The notes under the pieces: generated by a model
Told to the model about the DNA's origin: nothing
What the model saw: the letters and a program-made list of their open reading frames with translations, nothing else
The model's database searches: none
Made by a program: the position numbers and the translations under genes
Source: Brevibacillus sp.
GTDB taxonomy: Bacteria; Bacillota; Bacilli; Brevibacillales; Brevibacillaceae
DNA length: 11,877 bases
Reading direction: 5' to 3'
Assembly (NCBI GenBank): GCA_029240815.1
Contig: JARDZO010000175.1
Coordinates: forward strand, 1 to 11,877
Shown: one piece after another, positions 5,996 through 11,877 of the stretch
Position numbering within the stretch: position 1 is the stretch's first letter
Layout of the letters: each line of letters starts with the position of its first letter

Positions 5996-6262
5996 ATGGA
6001 TCGTATGTATCGCGTTCTTGGTTTTTGGACCATTGTTATTGCGCTGATGTCTTTCTGGGGTGGTTTGTACCCAATGGCGCTCATTTTCTTCGGTCTGACC
6101 GCATTCTTCGTAGCGTTGAGCTACATGGCTTTGACAGAAAGAGTGTACCTGAACATCTTCTTTGGCTTTATGTTCCTGTCATTCGTAGGATTCACGTACT
6201 ACACTTTCTTCCTCATGCCATTAGGCGGCGGAGAACATGCAATGCTGCAAATGATGCTGTAA
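5996..6262 (+). CDS. yqgY: DUF2626 small membrane protein (YqgY-like)
   Basis: This 88-residue protein is very hydrophobic, with three likely membrane segments: about residues 7-24 (VLGFWTIVIALMSFWGGL), 27-46 and 52-74. A single charged pair, ER, lies between the second and third. MDRMYRVLGFWT at the start and GFTYYTFF near the end match the DUF2626/YqgY family of Bacilli, whose function is unknown. The ATG is chosen because AAGGGGGG lies seven bases upstream and the family begins here. A longer open frame to 5942 would start inside the promoter. It is a single-gene unit with its own promoter and a strong terminator. In B. subtilis its homologue lies between yqgX and yqgZ, whose homologues are also in this window. 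Confidence 0.9.
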   Translation: MDRMYRVLGFWTIVIALMSFWGGLYPMALIFFGLTAFFVALSYMALTERVYLNIFFGFMFLSFVGFTYYTFFLMPLGGGEHAMLQMML

Positions 6263-6264
6263 TG

Positions 6265-6297
6265 AAAAAAGATGCTCATCTACGAGCATCTTTTTTT
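6265..6297. terminator. Intrinsic terminator after the DUF2626 gene, probably bidirectional
   Basis: A 13-bp perfect stem, AAAAAAGATGCTC (6265-6277) with GAGCATCTTTTTT (6284-6296), has a 6-base loop and a T run on the plus strand. The A run gives a T run on the minus strand, so it can also end transcripts of the convergent methyltransferase gene, whose stop is at 6320. Confidence 0.92.
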
Positions 6298-6319
6298 ATA
6301 TGTTTATCGTTCAAACAAC

Positions 6320-7456
6320 TTACAGACGAAAAGAAGAATCAAGAAAACGAAGATCAAGATGATTGTCGATCCCTTTCGTCTGCACCATGACCCTGAATCG
6401 TCCACCCAGACCAGCTGGATCAACCAACTGCTGGATTGCTCGGTTTCGTTTCATCGCCACGCTGGTAAACGGGTCTCGGTCCATGTGGGCCACTGCCTTT
6501 TGTAAAAGGCCACTGCGCATCAGGAATTTGTCCTGCCGCATATAGGCTACCTCTCTCAGTCCCACTTGTTCCCCAAGCTTGCTCCACGCTGAAAAGTTGA
6601 CGTGTGCTGTCATATCTTCTTCGCCTGGATGTGCGAAAGGATCGTTATGCGCCTGATGTCGGTAATAACACATCAGCGTTCCGTTTTTTCGGCTGGGATG
6701 GTACAGCTCCTCTTCCAAGTCTCCGTAATCAATGGTCAAGACGTAGCCTCTTTTTAAAAGCCGCGAAACATCTGCTGCCGCCCGTTCCAACCCCATGTTC
6801 ACTTCCAAACGCATTCCGCTTGGTACCCTCAGATTACATTCGGACAGATAATCTGCCAGCTCAGGCGTGACAGTTCCCTTCTCCTCTCGAAAACCTGCCT
6901 CCCCGGTCGTCACCCACACCTCTTGCCAACCTGATTTTGTTTTTTCTACCAGATGGACAGGAAAAGCGTCCAGCCATTCATTCGACAAGATGACGCCTTC
7001 GATTTGCTCATGCAGAGCAGCTTCCTCCAGCGATGCATACCATACCTTTTTGACTTCATGAGAAAGAATCGCGTCTTGCTGCAGCTTTCTGTGATACGGA
7101 CTCGATTCGATGAGCACCAGTGTCATAGATCGGTACAACTCAGGTGCAGCCTCCTGCAAACGGTCCAGCATGTTTTTGCATAGAGTGCCAGTTCCCCCTC
7201 CGATTTCCACCAGAACCGGAGCCTCTATCTTCCCTGTCCGCCACATTTCCTCCACGACGTCCGCTAGCGTTTCTCCGAACACGGGATGTACGGAAGCACT
7301 CGTAAAAAAGTCTCCTGCTTTTCCTACTTTGGGCTTGTCTGACATGTAGTATCCGTACTCGGGATGGTACAACGCCAGCTCCATATACCTCGAAAATGGG
7401 ATTGCCTTTTCCGATCGGCAAGCTATTTCCTCGCGAATAACTGAGTATAGATTCAT
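6320..7456 (-). CDS. MidA/NDUFAF7 family SAM-dependent methyltransferase (DUF185)
   Basis: This 378-residue protein has the MidA hallmarks: IPFSRYMELALYHPEYGYY, then GDFFTSASVHPVFGETLA (about 48-65), then the SAM-binding glycine loop VEIGGGTGT (83-91), and LSNEWLDAFPVHLVE further on. LTIDYGD and GTLMCYYRH...PGEEDMTAHVNF complete the family pattern. The mitochondrial member NDUFAF7 methylates an arginine of a complex I subunit; the target of bacterial members is unknown, so no substrate is claimed. Length is normal for the family and no key motif is missing. The ATG at 7454-7456 has AGGAGA eight bases upstream. It diverges from the exported coiled-coil gene across a 128-bp gap and is convergent with the DUF2626 gene, so it is probably transcribed alone. 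Confidence 0.9.
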   Translation of the reverse strand: MNLYSVIREEIACRSEKAIPFSRYMELALYHPEYGYYMSDKPKVGKAGDFFTSASVHPVFGETLADVVEEMWRTGKIEAPVLVEIGGGTGTLCKNMLDRLQEAAPELYRSMTLVLIESSPYHRKLQQDAILSHEVKKVWYASLEEAALHEQIEGVILSNEWLDAFPVHLVEKTKSGWQEVWVTTGEAGFREEKGTVTPELADYLSECNLRVPSGMRLEVNMGLERAAADVSRLLKRGYVLTIDYGDLEEELYHPSRKNGTLMCYYRHQAHNDPFAHPGEEDMTAHVNFSAWSKLGEQVGLREVAYMRQDKFLMRSGLLQKAVAHMDRDPFTSVAMKRNRAIQQLVDPAGLGGRFRVMVQTKGIDNHLDLRFLDSSFRL

Positions 7457-7496
7457 TAGGCTCTTCTCCTGCTATCCAAATTCATCCGTATAAGGC

Positions 7497-7502
7497 TATA
7501 AT
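7497..7502 (+). promoter_or_regulatory. Candidate SigA -10 box for the exported coiled-coil gene
   Basis: A perfect TATAAT lies 82 bases before the ATG at 7585, in the gap between two divergent genes. The -35 region at the proper spacing (ATCCAA, 7474-7479) is poor. The box lies within a short inverted repeat, CGTAT...ATACG, which could reflect regulation or chance. Confidence 0.35.
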
Positions 7503-7584
7503 ACGAAAAGAAGTCATACAATGTGGAGAGAAAAGGTGCGACAGCTGGTACACCGCTTTCCATCACGAAACTAAAGGTGAAATC

Positions 7585-8658
7585 ATGCGCAAATTTCTGC
7601 TCATCCTGTTCCTACTTGTATGTCCGCTGACGGTATTCGCAGAGGAAGAGAAGCCCGTTTCTTTGGAGCAGCTGATCTTGCAGCAGCATTTTACTCAAAA
7701 AGAATTGGAGCGTACTCTCACCCTGATCAAGGCAGAAGAAACACGGACACAAGGGGATATCGCTCAACTCGAGCTTGATCTGAAACGTCAAAAGCTGGTC
7801 ATCGAAGCCATGCATCGTCATGCAGGAGAAGTGGCGAGAGCGTACTATACCGGAGAGCGCGCCAATCTTCTGACACTGCTGTTGAATGCTGAAAATTTTA
7901 ATGAATTCTTATTAATGTTTGATTTTATTCAGATCCTGTACGATCGAGATATGCAGCGTCTAGAGTCCTATCAATCAGAACGAACCAAACTGGCAGCCAT
8001 GCAACAAGACGAACATAATCGCTTAGCTCAGTTACAAGATCTGCGTAAAAAGTACGAGGCTCAGCTGGCTGAGATGCTTGCCATTCAAGAGGAAAAAGAG
8101 AAAAATGTGCAAAAACTGGACGACCCCACCACCGTCGCAGCTCTTATGGACCATCTCATTGCGGATTGGCAAAAAAGAGGGTTGCCTGCATTCCAGACGT
8201 TTTTTGGTTTGCTGGCCGACGTGATGATGCAAGTTCCTGAGCTGGCTACACCGGATCGTATTCAGTCAGACGGTCTATTTTCTCACACGCTGACGATCAA
8301 ACAGGACGAATTTAACCAGTTTCTCATGGCCAAAGACGAATTGTTCAAGCAGGCTCACTTTTCCTTTGAAGACAACAAGCTGATTGTTGAAGGGACTTAC
8401 GATCACATGCAGCTGCGTCTCGTCGGCACATACGAACTCGTATCCCCCGTCCAGCTCAAGTTTCATATCGCTGAGCTGTACTTTGACGGGTTCGCCTTAC
8501 CGCAATCCACCGTAGAGGAAATGGAAAAAATGTATGATCTCGGTTTCTATCCTGAGCTCATTTCCCCAAACATTCAGGTAGAAGGCATCACGATGCAAAA
8601 CGAGGAACTCAAGCTTCATCTTCGATTGAATCTGCCGTTCGGTTTTGGAAAGAAATAA
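7585..8658 (+). CDS. Exported coiled-coil protein with CwlO/PcsB-like N-terminal domain
   Basis: Residues 1-19 of this 357-residue protein are a Sec signal peptide with a likely cut after VFA. Residues about 26-190 form a long coiled coil. Within it, ARAYYTG...LLTLLLNAENFNEFLLMF (84-112) matches the signature of the CwlO/PcsB coiled-coil domain, which in those hydrolases links the catalytic domain to FtsEX at the membrane. No NlpC/P60, CHAP or M23 domain follows, so it is not itself an obvious hydrolase. The C-terminal part (about 225-357) is beta-rich, with FEDNKLIVEGTY...LRLVGTYELVS and YFDGFALPQ. This recalls LmeA/DUF2993 or YpmS-like lipid-binding (TULIP) domains, a tentative call from pattern only. 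The ribosome binding site is AAAGGTGA. A hairpin terminator follows directly. It is convergent with a CapA-type lipoprotein gene. An envelope role is inferred. Confidence 0.75.
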   Translation: MRKFLLILFLLVCPLTVFAEEEKPVSLEQLILQQHFTQKELERTLTLIKAEETRTQGDIAQLELDLKRQKLVIEAMHRHAGEVARAYYTGERANLLTLLLNAENFNEFLLMFDFIQILYDRDMQRLESYQSERTKLAAMQQDEHNRLAQLQDLRKKYEAQLAEMLAIQEEKEKNVQKLDDPTTVAALMDHLIADWQKRGLPAFQTFFGLLADVMMQVPELATPDRIQSDGLFSHTLTIKQDEFNQFLMAKDELFKQAHFSFEDNKLIVEGTYDHMQLRLVGTYELVSPVQLKFHIAELYFDGFALPQSTVEEMEKMYDLGFYPELISPNIQVEGITMQNEELKLHLRLNLPFGFGKK

Positions 8659-8659
8659 G

Positions 8660-8684
8660 GCCAGCTCTTTCAGCTGGCTTTTTT
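8660..8684 (+). terminator. Intrinsic terminator of the exported coiled-coil gene, overlapping the capA-like stop
   Basis: GCCAGCT (8660-8666) pairs with AGCTGGC (8672-8678) around a CTTTC loop, followed by TTTTTT. The stem begins right after the TAA at 8656-8658. The last codons and TGA of the convergent minus-strand gene (8670-8672) lie in the loop and right arm, so the two genes share only about 25 bp. The minus-strand T tract is poor. Confidence 0.85.
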
Positions 8685-9962
8685 CGTGGAAACAACCGTG
8701 TTTACATGTACGGCCATATCTTTTTCCAGATGCTTCATGTAGGCAATCGCGTCTTTGGTGAGGGTTGGGTACTTTTCGCCATTTTGCAGTTTGGCCAAGG
8801 TTTGAGGAACGGGATAAATCACATAATTTCGTTTGCCCGATTTGCGAAAGAAGTGCACGTAGGTAGGAATCATCTCGGCGCTCTCGATACTGGCCACACC
8901 CGACGCGTCTTTGTGCAGGGTCAGTTTGAGTATCGCACCGACGTCTTTGTATTCCCATCGTTGTGCTGAAATGAAATTCCCCAATGAGTAGGTAATCAAA
9001 CCTCTATGCTCTCTTCCATCCTCCATGGTGACTGTTTTCCATTCGTATGGTTGGACCACGTGAGGGTGAGCCCCTAAAATCAGGTCTGCTCCATATTGGA
9101 TGCACTGCTCCGCCGTCTTCTTCTGCGCTTCGTTTGGCTGACGCTGGTATTCCACACCAAAATGCAAGGCTACTGCTACCAGATCTGCCCCCTTTTCTCG
9201 CGCACGGGCAATATCCTCTTTGATCAACTCCGGATCAATCAGATTGATCATGTACGGTTTGCCATCTGGAATGGCAATCCCGTTCGTGCCATAGGTATAC
9301 GATAGCAGTGCGAGCGTAAACCCATCCTTTTTTAGTAAAAGCGGTTCATCACGCTCTTCTGGGCTGGCAAAAGTACCCGTGTGCAACAAACCCGCTTCGT
9401 CGAGATGTTTAATCGTTTGCAAAATGCCTGATTCTTTCCGATCCAGAGAATGATTGTTCGCAGTGGAGACGGCTGTAAAACCGACATCCTTTAGCGTGTG
9501 ACCTAGCTCTGCCGGGGAATTGAACATGGGATACCCTGAGTAACCGGTAGCGCTGCCACTCATCGTCGTCTCCAGATTGCCGATCACCCAATCAGCTTCT
9601 TTGAACAGAGGGGCTACATTTGTAAAGAACGGATGAAAATCGTACTTCTTCGTTGCGGGATTCCACGACGCATCCAACTGCTCCTGGTGCATCATAATAT
9701 CCCCTACCGCCATGAGCGAGAGGCGCTGTTCAGGGAAGCGCGACGTCGTTGGTTCAAGGGCAGGGGTTGATTCCTCATTGGTTTTCGCATCCGTTGTCTG
9801 CTCAGACTTTTCCTCCGAGGGCGCGGCAGGAATGGGCGGGGATGCCGTATCGGCAGGAGCGGTGGAGGGTTTCGCTTGATTGGCTGCAGGTGGGACGCAC
9901 CCTGTGATACTTAAACAGCCAATGGCAAGAATCACGACCCAGCGACACCATTTTTCGTTCAT
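8670..9962 (-). CDS. CapA family lipoprotein (PgsA/CapA metallophosphatase-like fold)
   Basis: This 430-residue protein starts with a lipoprotein signal peptide. The lipobox ITGC gives a lipidated Cys22, anchoring it to the outer face of the membrane. A Pro/Ala/Thr-rich linker (about 23-78) follows, then the CapA domain with the metallophosphatase-like motif series GDIMMH (87-92), NLET (129-132), NNH (169-171), HFGVE (267-271) and GAHPHV (297-302). All metal-ligand positions that I can place are present. CapA/PgsA proteins belong to poly-gamma-glutamate capsule machinery, but stand-alone homologues are common and no pgsB or pgsC gene is in the window, so a polyglutamate role is uncertain. The ATG has AAGGAG eight bases upstream. 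It lies 92 bases downstream of the YqgX-like gene on the same strand with no convincing terminator between, so they may be co-transcribed. Confidence 0.9.
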   Translation of the reverse strand: MNEKWCRWVVILAIGCLSITGCVPPAANQAKPSTAPADTASPPIPAAPSEEKSEQTTDAKTNEESTPALEPTTSRFPEQRLSLMAVGDIMMHQEQLDASWNPATKKYDFHPFFTNVAPLFKEADWVIGNLETTMSGSATGYSGYPMFNSPAELGHTLKDVGFTAVSTANNHSLDRKESGILQTIKHLDEAGLLHTGTFASPEERDEPLLLKKDGFTLALLSYTYGTNGIAIPDGKPYMINLIDPELIKEDIARAREKGADLVAVALHFGVEYQRQPNEAQKKTAEQCIQYGADLILGAHPHVVQPYEWKTVTMEDGREHRGLITYSLGNFISAQRWEYKDVGAILKLTLHKDASGVASIESAEMIPTYVHFFRKSGKRNYVIYPVPQTLAKLQNGEKYPTLTKDAIAYMKHLEKDMAVHVNTVVSTKKAS

Positions 9963-10054
9963 GATTCCTTCTCCTTTTTCCTTGTGACCCTTCCCATTTC
10001 GCCGCCTTTACCTAAAATCCTCCAATTAACGGGCGAAAACCCGCCAAAATCACC

Positions 10055-10702
10055 TTACCGTAACAGCCCCGTCACGAATGGGTTATAAGTCTTCTCTGAG
10101 TTAATCGTCGTTTTCGGGCCATGTCCTGGGTAGACAATCGTATCATCTTCGAGTTCGAACAATTTATCTTGAATACTTATCATCAGCGTCTCATAGTCAC
10201 CTCCGGGCAGATCCGTACGCCCGATGCTTTGTGCGAACAGAACATCTCCGCCAAAGCAGTGTCTTCCAATGACAAACGAGCAGCTGCCAGGAGAATGGCC
10301 TGGGGTATGCAGGACTTGAATCGAAAACCCTGCGATCTCCAGTGTTTGTCCATCCGCCAGCTCATATTCGGCCCTTTCGCACACAATGGGTTGGGGGAGA
10401 TTCCAACGACTGGAACCGTTCAGATCCGGATTGGTCAGCCATTCCTGTTCGAGTGGATGGATGTACACTGGTGCCTTTGTTAGTGCCCGTACATCATTCA
10501 ATCCTCCAATATGGTCCAGGTGGGCATGTGTCAGAAGAATCGCTACCACATTATTATTTTGGATCGCCTGCAGCAGGACTTCTGGTTGCATGCCTGGATC
10601 GATAACAATCGTTTCACCCGTGCTGGTATTCGTCAACACATAGGCATTGGTTTGAAACCCACCCAGTGGAAAAGTTTGAATGGAGAGTTGTTGATCGCTC
10701 AT
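10055..10702 (-). CDS. yqgX: Metallo-beta-lactamase fold hydrolase (glyoxalase II-like, YqgX family)
   Basis: This 215-residue cytosolic protein has the full metal-binding set of the glyoxalase II branch: THAHLDH (58-64), H136 in HTPGHSPGS, D153 in FGGDVLF, and H194 in YPGHGP. FPLGGFQTNAYV and VIDPGM near the N-terminus are typical of YqgX. It probably hydrolyses a thioester such as S-lactoyl-bacillithiol in methylglyoxal detoxification. The substrate is inferred from the family, and a general thioesterase role is possible. It has a strong AAGGAGGT ribosome binding site five bases before the ATG. It diverges from the unrecognised gene at 10762 across 59 bases and lies upstream of the CapA-type gene. 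The yqgY and yqgZ homologues lie 4-6 kb away. Confidence 0.9.
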   Translation of the reverse strand: MSDQQLSIQTFPLGGFQTNAYVLTNTSTGETIVIDPGMQPEVLLQAIQNNNVVAILLTHAHLDHIGGLNDVRALTKAPVYIHPLEQEWLTNPDLNGSSRWNLPQPIVCERAEYELADGQTLEIAGFSIQVLHTPGHSPGSCSFVIGRHCFGGDVLFAQSIGRTDLPGGDYETLMISIQDKLFELEDDTIVYPGHGPKTTINSEKTYNPFVTGLLR

Positions 10703-10761
10703 AGGAACCTCCTTGATTTTTTGATACGATGGTGTAAACGCAAAGATGTGAGGTGAAAGGT

Positions 10762-11265
10762 ATGCGCCATATGTACGGCGTAGAAATTCAGGTGCCTGAT
10801 GGCAAATTGCCAGGCTTCTATGCTCAAGTCATACATAAAATTGGAGATCATGTCAATGTCTTTGACCGAGACAAACTGCTTTTCATTGTAGAGAGCGAAG
10901 ATGAACGCGACAAGCTAGCAGCTGTGTTGACCAAGCCCAACATGCTTGGAGATGTGTTTGCTCTCCTGCTGCTTCCCGCAACCGTTCAGGTCGAGGCACT
11001 CGATGACGTAGGGTTCATCAGTCAAAACGGTCATCATTATCTGTACGCAGACCGTGTAGCATTGTTCACCTTTACAGAATCCACGGGTAATGAAAAGGAT
11101 CGCTGGGCTGCCCAGGAACAGTTGCGTGAACATTTGCTCGGCCTATTCCCTGATGCTTCGTCCTCCTCCCCTGTTTTCATTATCGACAGCTCTCTATCAG
11201 ACCTGGCAGAAGGCATCGTACGTGCCTACCAGCACTCAATACAGTGGATTCATCGCGGCGAATAA
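10762..11265 (+). CDS. Unrecognised cytosolic protein (167 aa)
   Basis: I do not recognise a family. The protein begins MRHMYGVEIQVPDGKLPGFY. It has no signal peptide or clear membrane segment; the hydrophobic stretch GDVFALLLLPATVQVEAL is short and looks like a buried strand or helix. A polyserine stretch (DASSSSP) divides an N-terminal alpha/beta region from a C-terminal segment, VFIIDSSLSDLAEGIVRAYQHSI. Composition is acidic and soluble. The ATG at 10762 has GAGGTG six bases upstream. An in-frame GTG at 10753 overlaps that site and is unlikely; the ATG at 10771 is an alternative. It diverges from the yqgX-like gene across a very short gap that must hold both promoters. A repeat copy begins 12 bases after its stop, followed by a terminator. 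Confidence 0.7.
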   Translation: MRHMYGVEIQVPDGKLPGFYAQVIHKIGDHVNVFDRDKLLFIVESEDERDKLAAVLTKPNMLGDVFALLLLPATVQVEALDDVGFISQNGHHYLYADRVALFTFTESTGNEKDRWAAQEQLREHLLGLFPDASSSSPVFIIDSSLSDLAEGIVRAYQHSIQWIHRGE

Positions 11266-11277
11266 CGTTTCTCCGTC

Positions 11278-11332
11278 TTAGAAAACTTGGCTACGCCAAG
11301 CCTTTTGGCAGAGCCATAGTTGCACTTCTACT
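11278..11332. repeat. Structured intergenic repeat, copy B (55 bp)
   Basis: This is the second copy of the element at 4361-4415, in the same orientation, with five substitutions and no gaps. CTTGGC-TAC-GCCAAG is intact; the change from TGC lies in the hairpin loop. The outer GGCT/AGCC pairing of the longer stem is also kept, while the middle of that stem gains mismatches. Just beyond, TACTTTC (11329-11335) and GAAAGTA (11369-11375) form a further inverted repeat. It lies between two convergent genes. Confidence 0.8.
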
Positions 11333-11376
11333 TTCATCTTTTATCGCGTCAGCGAGGTTGCACTATACGAAAGTAC

Positions 11377-11426
11377 AAAAAAGGAAGTGCGTTCTCCCAT
11401 CGAACTCACTTCCCTTTTTCTTTTTT
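11377..11426. terminator. Bidirectional intrinsic terminator
   Basis: AAAAAAGGAAGTG (11377-11389) and GTTC (11391-11394) pair with GAAC (11402-11405) and CACTTCC (11407-11413) plus TTTTT (11415-11419), with two mismatches and a 7-base loop. A further T run lies on the plus strand, and the A run gives a T run on the minus strand. It lies between the stops at 11265 and 11432 and can serve both genes. Confidence 0.85.
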
Positions 11427-11431
11427 ATGCT

Positions 11432-11877
11432 TTACAGATAGTCAAAACGCATCCAAGCTACTTTATTGTCAGCAATTCCAAAGCTCGCCTTATAGTGGCT
11501 GCCTTGATATGTGATCTCTTTGTCCCCTGTCCCTTCACCGTATAGCTTCTTCAGCTGTTCTGCAGAATCATACATAGCCAGACCCCGCGTTGTTTTGAAC
11601 TGCTGGGCTTCTTCCTGCGCGACTCCACCCAACATGATAGATTGCAGCTTCCCAGCTTTGACTTTGAGGATGAGCTGTGTCCGATCAAGCAGTAGCATCC
11701 CCATAACTGCTTCGCCCTGACCGGAGGACATCTGATCCACGGTGTAAGTCTGCCTCGACACCATGTCCATGAAATCTGCCTTGGTTGGCCCCAGGATGTC
11801 AATCGCTTCCTTGATGTTTTGTCCTAAATAAACACCGTTGATGCCATACTCTTTTGGATTCTCAGCATCAAAACCAT
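11432..11877 (-). CDS. Unrecognised protein, C-terminal 148 residues (cut by window edge)
   Basis: The open frame runs from the right edge to a TAA at 11432-11434, so the start and N-terminal part are missing. The visible part reads INGVYLGQNIKEAIDILG near the edge. That pattern, a short strand followed by a helix ending in LG, is common in small two-layer repeats of exported Firmicute proteins. Further on are a VKAGKLQSIML strand and ATWMRFDYL-like ends (actual last residues AWMRFDYL). I cannot assign a family, and whether the protein is exported depends on the missing N-terminus. An internal ATG at 11768-11770 is not a convincing start because the frame stays open and protein-like upstream of it. 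A terminator lies directly downstream. Confidence 0.65.
   Translation of the reverse strand, partial: GFDAENPKEYGINGVYLGQNIKEAIDILGPTKADFMDMVSRQTYTVDQMSSGQGEAVMGMLLLDRTQLILKVKAGKLQSIMLGGVAQEEAQQFKTTRGLAMYDSAEQLKKLYGEGTGDKEITYQGSHYKASFGIADNKVAWMRFDYL

Noticed and set aside
10032..10055. Hairpin CGGG/CCCG between the yqgX-like and CapA-type genes as a terminator.
   Set aside because: Short stem and no T-rich tract on the minus strand.

Overview
The window looks like chromosomal DNA of a spore-forming Firmicute of the Bacillaceae/Paenibacillaceae type, most likely Brevibacillus or a close relative. The reasons are strong GGAGG-type ribosome binding sites, an RsfA/GerR-type sporulation regulator, an Spx/MgsR-type protein, and homologues of Bacillus subtilis YlbP, YqgX, YqgY (DUF2626) and YqgZ. 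The genus is an inference from overall gene content and was not tested. There is no rRNA, tRNA, CRISPR array, transposase or phage gene.

Layout. (1) 1-1929, minus strand: the downstream part of an acyl-CoA/leucine breakdown operon, in transcription order biotin carboxylase, a 70-residue biotin carrier protein and HMG-CoA lyase (cut by the left edge). It resembles the B. subtilis yngH-yngHB-yngG run. (2) 2204-3380: a YlbP-like acetyltransferase (plus) convergent with an RsfA/GerR-family regulator (minus), sharing a bidirectional terminator. (3) 3531-4877, minus: a crotonase-fold protein lacking one catalytic Glu of true hydratases, then (upstream) an Spx/MgsR-type protein. A repeat copy and a terminator lie between them. 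(4) 5063-6262, plus: a candidate 39-residue leader ORF, a winged-helix regulator with a C-terminal cysteine cluster, and a DUF2626 membrane protein with a near-consensus SigA promoter. (5) 6320-8658: a MidA-family methyltransferase (minus) divergent from an exported coiled-coil protein (plus). (6) 8670-10702, minus: a CapA-type lipoprotein and a YqgX-type metallo-beta-lactamase hydrolase. (7) 10762-11877: an unrecognised cytosolic protein (plus), a second repeat copy, a terminator, and the 3' end of an unrecognised minus-strand gene.

How the genes relate. The carboxylase pair and HMG-CoA lyase would act together in the methylcrotonyl-CoA to acetoacetate part of leucine catabolism. Homologues of yqgX, yqgY and yqgZ all lie within about 6 kb, interleaved with other genes, and most of the rest is single genes or pairs bounded by clear intrinsic terminators. 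The most unusual signals are a 55-bp structured intergenic repeat in two copies (about 91% identical), a CwlO-like coiled coil joined to a possible lipid-binding (TULIP-like) domain, the Cys-cluster regulator with its overlapping leader ORF and operator-like dyad, and the crotonase with the Glu-to-Gln change. I saw no clear multi-gene defence or biosynthetic system.
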